From Isoetes taiwanensis (Eukaryota; Streptophyta; Lycopodiopsida; Isoetales; Isoetaceae): a stretch of DNA of 64,000 nucleotides. The stretch spans positions 62,001 through 126,000 of the forward strand of contig JAJEKV010000110.1 of NCBI GenBank assembly GCA_021234155.1, in the 5' to 3' direction. The notes beneath the pieces are model-generated. The model was given only the letters and a program-made list of their open reading frames with translations. It did no database searches and had not been told where the DNA came from. Shown here piece by piece: positions 56,929 to 64,000 of this stretch. How positions within the stretch are numbered: position 1 is the first letter of the stretch; each line of letters begins with the position of its first letter. Both the position numbers and the translations under genes were made by a program.

Positions 56929-57410
56929 GAAATGAAATGAAATTTATTATTACGTCTTCGAGACCGCCAGGCCTATGAGACGTTTACACATCACAATCAA
57001 AATCATAAAACAAATCATCCAGTGCATCCTCTGAGAATAATACACTGGGCTCCTCTACCTCTATCTCCTCCACATTTTTTTCTTTTCAACCATTCCTCTC
57101 TATGCTTAAGAATCTCAACAATACACCCTTCAATACATGAACCTGGGTACCGAAAAAAATCACTAAATGAATCCACATCAATCCCATACTTTGCTCTTAT
57201 ATCGGAATAGGCATCACAAAAGAGCAAAACATGCGCCTCATCCTCCACTACCCCTGCATCACATATTTTACAACATCTATATTCATGTGCAATGTCCGCC
57301 CATCTCCCAACTTCTACATCAAGATGATGTGAGCTTAACCGGATTCTAGCAATTGCTTGCCTGTACTTCACTGATATGGGTTCCCTGAGATATTGTGCTT
57401 CCTGAAAAGA
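56926..57410 (-). pseudogene. LINE C-terminal remnant 2
   Basis: Frame 57371-57015 reads RIRLSSHHLDVEVGRW and CCKICDAGVVEDEAHVLLFC, the same C-terminal zinc-finger-like module as the first LINE but diverged. Truncated 5' near 57400. Confidence 0.75.
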
Positions 57411-58134
57411 GGCAAAAATGTATTAGTTAATAGAGATCTACCAAGTACATGAAAAACACCAATGAGTCTAACATGTGTGATGATTGGCACAACAGTGCCC
57501 AAGAATGGAATGAACAATACAATACGCAAAAACCTAAGTGTGGACCAATGCTCGTATGAGTACGGATGTAGCTAAAAACAAATGCATGTCTAAAAAATGA
57601 AATCTATCACAACATAATGGAACAAAGGGCAAGTAAGTCAGAGAAACCTCATGACCAAAGATAATAAAGTTGGGCAACCCCACCAAAGGCTTAGACGGAA
57701 TATCCTGAAGCCATGGAGTAAATATGAATAAAGAACCGAGAAAAAGTCGAGATAATGTACAAGAAAGAAGCAAACGACAAACAGAATAGTGCAAGCATTA
57801 GGAAACCAAAACGGAAACAAACACCTAGGGACGAACCAAATGTCAAAACCAAAATAGCAAAATAAATATGGACACCATAGCCTGCAAAATAAGGTCAATA
57901 ATATACCTATCAAATATAATATTCGTGCAAGATGTCATACGCTTGTCAACCACTGCATAATATGTATGCCAATCATAGCATCTAATGCAATTTGTCACAA
58001 ACAAGAAGTTATAGTTATTACGAGACACTTGAGAAACCTGGAGTTCAAAGAAACAAGCAACATGTAGAACTAGAAACATGGAACACAACGAGTACCAAAT
58101 GACATAGAACTGGAAAGAACGAGCTCAACATGCC
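57411..58134. other. Spacer, no gene recognised
   Basis: AT-rich sequence up to the Copia TSD. Short minus frames show no motif. Confidence 0.5.
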
Positions 58135-58139
58135 ATATG

Positions 58140-58655
58140 TGTTAGAAGTTAGTTATATTTGCAAATTCTATCCAATACAATCTTGTGCAAACACCCTTAG
58201 AAATATCCAACAATTAACTTCTAAGCACAAGTCTATTACTATTATTTATTCTTAACCATTGAAACAATCATAGGGATTACTGTTCAAATGGTATTGATTG
58301 GATTACTATAGCAATATAACACTTGACTAACTCGGGCATCCATTATCTCATGGATCCATGTAATTCCGGCACACCCAATGACTGCAATCTGCACTGATCA
58401 CCCATTTGTCTCTGTCTATCTCCGTTTTTTGTAGAATCCGGTCGGCAAGGCATAACCATCGGACTTCTATATGGGTCAAGCTTATCTCAAGAAATATCCC
58501 ATATTTCTTGAGTCAAGAGATATCCCACAGGCATTTCGGCATATCGGCTCCAACCATTGAACACCAATTTCACAACAATAACTTAAATGGTTAAAGGTTA
58601 AAACTTACCTTTAAACCATACTTCATGACAAGAGTTTTGTGCATACCTAGGCTTG
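58140..58655 (-). repeat. 3' LTR, truncated by internal deletion
   Basis: Matches 62810-63253. It has ~70 bp (58350-58420) absent from the 5' LTR, so the two LTRs also differ by an indel. Confidence 0.85.
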
Positions 58656-60767
58656 TTTGTATATAGCGTACTTCAATAATTTTCTTACTTACTAGATCCC
58701 TTATGAAATGCATCTCCAGCTCAATGTGCTTGGTTCTTTCGTGCTGTATGGGATTCTTAGTCATTGCTATGCAGCTGGAGCTATCAGAGAATAACTGCAA
58801 AGGTTTTCATTGTTCTATCCCTATTTCCTTCAACAATCTTTCACTCCATACCATTTCTTTTGCAGCAAGAGTTGTAGCTGCATATTCTGCTTCTGCAGAA
58901 GAAAGTGCTATAGCCTTTTGTTTTCTACATTTCCAAGAGATAGGTCCTCCACCTAGCATGCAAATAATCCCTGAGGTTGACTTTCTCTCATCAGGGTCTC
59001 CACCCCAGTCTGAATCACAGTAGGACAAAAGTTCCATTTGGAACTGAATTGAATGCCAAAATCTACAGTACCTTTCAAATATCTAAGGACTCTCTTAGCA
59101 GCCTGCCAATGTGTCCTTCCAAAATTATGACAATACCTGCTCAAAATGTTCACTGCAAATGAAATATCAGGTCTGGGGCAGTTGGATAAATATAACAAAC
59201 ATTCAACTAATTCTTGATATGGGATCTTCTCCAATTCTAACTTTTCTTTATCAGATTGTTCACCAACATTAGCAGTAAGTTTATTACCAGGAACCATGGG
59301 AGTTTGAACTACCTTAGAATCTTCCATATAGAACCTTTTGAGCATGCCTGCAATGTGTTGACCCTGTGTCAGAGTTAGAATTTGTTTACTTCGATCTCTA
59401 AAAACTTCAATACCCAAGAACTTCTTGAGTTCTCCCAAATCAACCATCTTAAACCTGTTTTTGAGAGTATCTTTACACTTTTGTAACACCTCAAGACTGC
59501 TACTAATCATGACATTGTCATCTACATACAATGCAATATAGCAAACTTCATTTCCATCTCTGAACAGATAAATATTACCATCATCTTTCAATTTTAGAAA
59601 ACCTTGTTCTTTCAGATATGTATCCATGCACAGGTACCACTGTCTTGGTGATTTCTTAAGTCCATAGACAGCTTTCTTAAGCTTCCATACTTTGGCTTTC
59701 CCTTGCTCAAAACCAGGGGGTTGCATCATAAATATTTCTTCTTCTAATTCTGCATTTAAAAATGCAGTAGACACATCCATGTGATGTATCTCAAAGTTTT
59801 TTGCATTGGCTATAGCCAATAGCATTCTGATATTTGTCATTTTGACTATGGGAGAAAAAGTTTCCTCATAGTCAATCCCCTTTCTCTGAGTAAAACCCTA
59901 TGCTACTAATCGAGCTTTATACTTTATTGAATTGGGTTGAGCACCTTGCTTTATTTTAAATATCCATTTACACCCAACTGCATGTCTATTTTTGGGCAAA
60001 TCCACAAGCTCATAAGTCCCTGTTCTTTTGAAGGCATCTAGTTCATCATTCATGGCAACTTTCCATTTTTCTCCATCAACTGCATTTATAGCCTCCTTAA
60101 ATGACTTGGGTACTTCAGTATCCAATAGAGCAAGAATCTCAACCAGATTTATGTCAGCTATTTCATTTTGCAACCTTCTGCTTCTCCCTGTGCTATCCCT
60201 TCCAAAGATTCCAGAATCTACATTAGCCTCTTGTTGTAGAATTTGTGTTGCTGTTCTTCTACTAGGTTTTAATTTTTTGTCAGTAATATCTGCAGGGATA
60301 TCTACATCATTTTCAGACCTATCTTGCTGAATATGTACATCATCTGCAGACCTAACTTGCTGGTTATCAACCTTAATAATGTACTTTTCATCATCATCCA
60401 TAATGTTGACATCTTGCAGCTGTGGCAACTTTTGAGTTTGCTTGTCTTTGACATTAATGGAAGTGAATTCAACATTTTTATAACATTGAGACTCGTCAAA
60501 TGTAACATCTCTACTGATTAAAATTCTCTTACTTTGTGGATCAAATAGTCTATAAGCTTTTGACTCTTTGCCATACCCTACTAGAAAAGCTATTCTAGCT
60601 CGATCATCCAACTTGAGTCTCTTCTGTTTTGGCACATGAACAAAACTTAAGCAACCAAAGGCTCTTAGATGTTCATAGTTTGGTTTGGCTCCTGACCATA
60701 TTTCTTTTGGTGTCATCCCATTAAGACTTTTGTTTGGCAATAAATTCTGAACTTCTACTGCAGTCAA
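58591..60767 (-). pseudogene. Copia pol 3' half: RT and RNase H, broken
   Basis: Frames 60767-59898, 59840-58953, 59037-58807 and 58800-58591 are successive parts of one polyprotein. RT entry GCKWIFKIKQGAQPNSIKYK; catalytic YVDDNVM (usual YVDDML/I); GLKKSPRQWY; RNase H SYCDSDWGGDPDERKSTSG and SSAEAEYAATT. Breaks: TAG after KARLVA, a frameshift near 59037, TGA after KEIGIEQ, and loss of the C-terminus at VRYIQT. The stops fit C-to-T or G-to-A changes. Confidence 0.85.
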
Positions 60768-60797
60768 AACAGCCTCTTCCCATAAGTAATTAGGTAG

Positions 60798-62795
60798 TCA
60801 TGTATGCTTTATCATAGCTCTAACTGCATTCAAGATTGTTCTATTTTTCCTCTCTGCAATTCCATTGGTTTGAGGTGAGTAACTACATGTAAATTGCCTT
60901 TTAACTCCCCTGACTTTACAAAACTTGATGAACTCAGTTGACATGAATTCTCCACCACGGTCTGAACGAATGCATTTGATCTTTTTCCCTGTCTCCAACT
61001 CTACTTCTGCAGCAAATAATTTATAAGCCTCAAAGGCTTCATCTTTAGTTCTAAGACACATGCACACGGTCTTTCTACTAAAGTCATCAGTGAAGGTAAT
61101 AAAATACCTTTTCCCTGATATTCCTCGAACATTAAGTGGACCACAAAGGTCAGAGTGCACTATTTCCAACACTTCTTTGGTTTTCCTTTTTGCCCTTTTA
61201 AAAGGCAGTCTTGCATGCTTTCCTAACATGCATCCCAAACATACTTTTGATCTTTTGACTCCATCTTTTGCTTTAATTAGTTTTCCTTTGACCAAAGCAT
61301 CTATAATGCTATGATTAGCATGCCAAAGCCTCTGATGCCAAATATCTAGATCAACAATCTCAATAGAATTAACAGAGGGTATACAACTGCAATCCAATGC
61401 AAACAAGTTTCCAAATCTTTTTGCAAGAAACTTAATTTCATTATCATAGAACACTTTACATTGATATTTGTCAAACACAACAGTGTAATCCATATCTACT
61501 AACTGTGCTACTGGAATTAGATTTTTCACAAGTGAAGGTACACATAAAACATCCTTCAAGTTCACTACTTTCCCTTGAAGATCAAAAAGCTCTAACATCC
61601 CTGTACATTGAACATCTTGTAACTTCCCATTTCCCAGCTTGATATGCTTGATTCTTCCTTCTTTTCCCTCCTTGAACAATTTAGCTGAGCTGGTCACGGA
61701 TTTTTCTGCTCCACTATCTAATATTAGCATTTCATCAATGTTGTTAGAACTTTCCTTTGAAATAACTAAAATATTTTGGTTACTTACCTCCACATCTTCA
61801 TCTTCTTCACTAGAGTCTTCCTCTTCAATATCCTGGACCAAATTTACAGCTGATTTTTGGCTATCAAGCTTCCTTCCACGTCCTCTAGAGACATTTCTCC
61901 CTTTGCTAGATCTGCCCCTGTTTATTTTGCTGCTAGAACACTTACTTGCAAAATGTCCTTTGCCTCCACAATTGAAACACTCAACCTCTTTTAACTTGGA
62001 ACAATTTGCCTTCAAATGACCTTTGGCCTTACAATGAAAACAGGGACCAATATCACTTTTATCCTTCACACTTTTGCCTATGTATTTGCCCTTCCCTTTC
62101 CCTGCATACAGTACCTCAACATTATCTTCAACATCATCTTCATACATTACCTTGTTCTGCTCAAACTCTGTACGTATCATTTCTTCAGCAGTTTCTCTGG
62201 TTTTAGCCACATTCCTAATCAAGGTGGACAACTGCTTATTCCCCTCAACAGCTCTTGCCACATGTAACAATTTTTGCTGTTCAGTAAGCAAAACCCCAGC
62301 TCCCTCTAAATCTGCAACAATATTATCAAATTTAGAGAAAAACTTTTGCAAGTCATCACCTTCTTTAACCCTTAGCATCCTGAGTGCTTTGTCAAGAACA
62401 TCAATTTGAGATGATGTTTTTTCCTCATAGTTCTTAAGCAAGAACTTCCAAATTTCATTAGGAGACTTTCCCCTTATCTTCAGTAAAATCGAAGCCCCAA
62501 CTTTGCTGGTTAGAATACCATAAGCTTCTCTAAGCTTAATAACTTCATCCTTACCACTTTTGCTTGATTCTACTTCACCAGATTCTTCAGAGGCTTCACC
62601 AGATTTTCCAGAGGTGGAACTTCTTCTTGCAACTACAGAGACTTCATCTCCACTTGTATTAGTTCCTTGAACTAATTCCCACAGCCCTTCATTTATTAGA
62701 ACATTATTGATTTGTTCCTTCCAAATCTGAAAGCCTGGCCCCCCTTCATACACTGTAACTGAGTTCAATAACCCTGTTCCAAACCTGCTTGACAT
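60798..62795 (-). CDS. Copia gag-protease-integrase frame (665 codons)
   Basis: ATG at 62795, only one base after the PBS. Gag (residues 1-~260) has KDEVIKLREAYGILTSKVG and two CCHC knuckles, CFHCKAKGHLKANC and CFNCGGKGHFASKC. Protease motif LILDSGAEKSVT (~365; DSGA, with E-K where S-xH is usual). Pre-integrase HQRLWHANH...CLGCMLGKH (~500-540). Integrase DDE core: HSDLCGP, FTDDFSRK, SDRGGEF and IAERKNRTI. A TGA after AMIKHT, where TGG is expected, ends the frame and separates it from RT. Encodes no working polyprotein as it stands. Confidence 0.9.
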   Translation of the reverse strand: MSSRFGTGLLNSVTVYEGGPGFQIWKEQINNVLINEGLWELVQGTNTSGDEVSVVARRSSTSGKSGEASEESGEVESSKSGKDEVIKLREAYGILTSKVGASILLKIRGKSPNEIWKFLLKNYEEKTSSQIDVLDKALRMLRVKEGDDLQKFFSKFDNIVADLEGAGVLLTEQQKLLHVARAVEGNKQLSTLIRNVAKTRETAEEMIRTEFEQNKVMYEDDVEDNVEVLYAGKGKGKYIGKSVKDKSDIGPCFHCKAKGHLKANCSKLKEVECFNCGGKGHFASKCSSSKINRGRSSKGRNVSRGRGRKLDSQKSAVNLVQDIEEEDSSEEDEDVEVSNQNILVISKESSNNIDEMLILDSGAEKSVTSSAKLFKEGKEGRIKHIKLGNGKLQDVQCTGMLELFDLQGKVVNLKDVLCVPSLVKNLIPVAQLVDMDYTVVFDKYQCKVFYDNEIKFLAKRFGNLFALDCSCIPSVNSIEIVDLDIWHQRLWHANHSIIDALVKGKLIKAKDGVKRSKVCLGCMLGKHARLPFKRAKRKTKEVLEIVHSDLCGPLNVRGISGKRYFITFTDDFSRKTVCMCLRTKDEAFEAYKLFAAEVELETGKKIKCIRSDRGGEFMSTEFIKFCKVRGVKRQFTCSYSPQTNGIAERKNRTILNAVRAMIKHT

Positions 62796-62797
62796 GG

Positions 62798-62809
62798 CTC
62801 TGATACCAC
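62798..62809 (-). promoter_or_regulatory. tRNA-iMet primer-binding site of Copia element
   Basis: TGGTATCAGAGC on the minus strand, starting after one G from the 5' LTR. Confidence 0.9.
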
Positions 62810-63421
62810 TGTTAGAAGTTAGTTATATTTGCAAATTCTATCCAATACAATCTTGTGCAAACACCCTTAGAAATATCCAGCAATTAACTTCTAAGCACAA
62901 GTCTATTACTATTATTTATTCTTAACCATTGAAACAATCATAGGGATTACTGTTCAAATGGTATTGATTGGATTACTGTAGCAATATAACACTTGACTAA
63001 CTCGGGCATCCATTAATCTCCGTTTTTTGTAGAATCTGGTCAGCAAGGCATAACCATCGGACTTCTATATGGGTCAAGCTTATCTCAAGAAATATCCCAT
63101 ATTTCTTGAGTCAAGAGATATCCCACAGGCATTTCGGCATATCGGCTCCAACCATTGAACACCAATTTCACAACAATAACTTAAATGGTTAAAGGTTAAA
63201 ACTTACCTTTAAACTATACTTCATGACAAGAGTTTTGTGCATACCTAGGCTTGAACTTTAACCCATGCAGACATCATCCATACCTAGTATATGATGATTC
63301 TCATTGCTCCAACAACTTGCCTTCACCTAGGTGTTACAGCTTCAATAATTTATCCTGAAGTGTATATTAACACTGTAACTCAAGTTCTGCACTACAGAGA
63401 ATTAACATGACACTTCTAACA
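62810..63421 (-). repeat. 5' LTR of Copia element (612 bp)
   Basis: TGTTAGAAGTTAG at the inner edge and ACTTCTAACA at the outer edge; inverted 9-bp tips. A promoter should lie here, but I could not pick a convincing TATA box. Confidence 0.85.
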
Positions 63422-63426
63422 ATATG

Positions 63427-64000
63427 CTACCATAAGATTGCTGGAAATGCGAATAATGCACAAATACCATGATACTCGCCGAAATGCACAAAATGTTCAA
63501 CTATAACGCCTAGCACAAAGTTGTGTCCCCACGACTCTTCTGAGTTGCTCAAGAGTCACAAGATAATCGAAAATAACTAATCAAATAAAATCGCATACAA
63601 CCAAATTAATCAAAATTAACTTAAGCAAATAAAACCGCATATGAGAAGCATAAAAGTAAAATAATGGCATAAGCAGAAGGTAAAAAAGCAATCGCATATG
63701 AAACTATATTAGCACAAGGAAAAAGGGGTAACCACAAACAAAAAATTAAGGACTCGAACTTGGATTCCAAAGGTAATAACCTTGAACACTAACTCCTGAA
63801 ACTGAAGCGACCTCTCTCATTTTATGGAAATAAGTTAATCTTATCCTCTTTGATTTGGTCTTAACAAAAACACGACCAGCAACGAAAAGCCAATCCATGG
63901 TCAGATATGGTCGCCCTGACCCGAATAATGAATCACAAACCAGAGACATGGCATGGAAGCTATATGGGGTTCAGGCCATACATGCAATCGGAAAGCCACT
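63427..64000. other. Flank, no gene recognised
   Basis: AT-rich unique sequence after the Copia TSD. A 67-codon minus frame at 63746-63949 has no known motif. Confidence 0.5.

Larger units (their letters stand above)
58140..63421 (-). mobile_element. Ty1/Copia retrotransposon, nearly full length, inactive
   Basis: TSD ATATG at 58135-58139 and 63422-63426. The intact 5' LTR is on the right (62810-63421, 612 bp, TGTTAG...CTAACA in either reading); the 3' LTR on the left (58140-58655) lacks about 170 bp because a deletion removed its start, the polypurine tract and the end of pol. Internal order gag, protease, integrase, RT, RNase H defines Copia. Confidence 0.9.

Noticed and set aside
60028-62409. 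Plus-strand frames opposite Copia gag-pol.
   Set aside because: Antisense shadows of a well-recognised polyprotein.

Overview
The window looks like repeat-rich nuclear DNA of a land plant, probably a seedless one such as a fern, lycophyte or bryophyte. That guess rests on GT-AG introns, plant-type Copia and LINE elements with tRNA-iMet primer sites, Helitrons, a CACTA-like element, hAT and foldback MITEs, SINE-like copies with microsatellite tails, and a plant-like HOP/STI1 TPR block. No rRNA, CRISPR, operon or bacterial signal is visible, and the species cannot be fixed. Almost everything is mobile DNA or decaying gene pieces. Apparently intact coding units are an HOP-like spliced gene (30.2-31.6 kb) and two convergent genes inside a 3.2-kb TIR transposon (44.2-47.4 kb).

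1-20 kb: a 7.7-kb segment occurs twice in direct orientation (7-7718 and 10061-17760). Each copy carries a broken but recognisable histone H3-like gene with an H3 tail, a long charged insert and an H3 fold. Each also has three ~75-bp palindromic elements, a DUF7869-like fragment abutting a Copia RT scrap, the left end of a CACTA-like element, and a Helitron whose body is a ~2-kb purine tract. The sequence between the copies holds a spliced, decayed gene with a DGTHR motif (8034-9721). The CACTA-like element of copy 2 runs to about 20048.

20-32 kb: a partly triplicated gene fragment with a KH-like exon, two more purine-filled Helitrons (23715-26035 and 26040-29159; the first holds a hAT MITE with a perfect 8-bp TSD, the second a 1.7-kb TIR element), then the HOP-like gene on the minus strand.

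32-54 kb: fragments of one Copia family, several ending in 167-bp tandem arrays, in both orientations. A duplicated non-coding segment (40.0-41.4 plus 48.0-48.3 kb, and 51.9-54.0 kb) supplies empty sites. These prove a LARD-like LTR element (41370-47958, TSD CATTG) and a poly(A) retrocopy (51934-52360, 16-bp TSD). The 3' LTR of the LARD is itself interrupted by the two-gene TIR transposon. A TRIM lies at 49835-50249.

54-64 kb: a Myb/SANT-like gene cut off by a (GA)n tract, a SINE and two 5'-truncated LINEs with microsatellite tails, and a nearly full-length Copia element (58140-63421, TSD ATATG) inactivated by stops, a frameshift and a 3' deletion.

Coordinates of exons and element ends come from reading the bases by hand. 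Family names rest on motif recognition, not on database searches. Clustered mismatches and single-base frameshifts between the copies mean that some breaks could be consensus errors rather than mutations.
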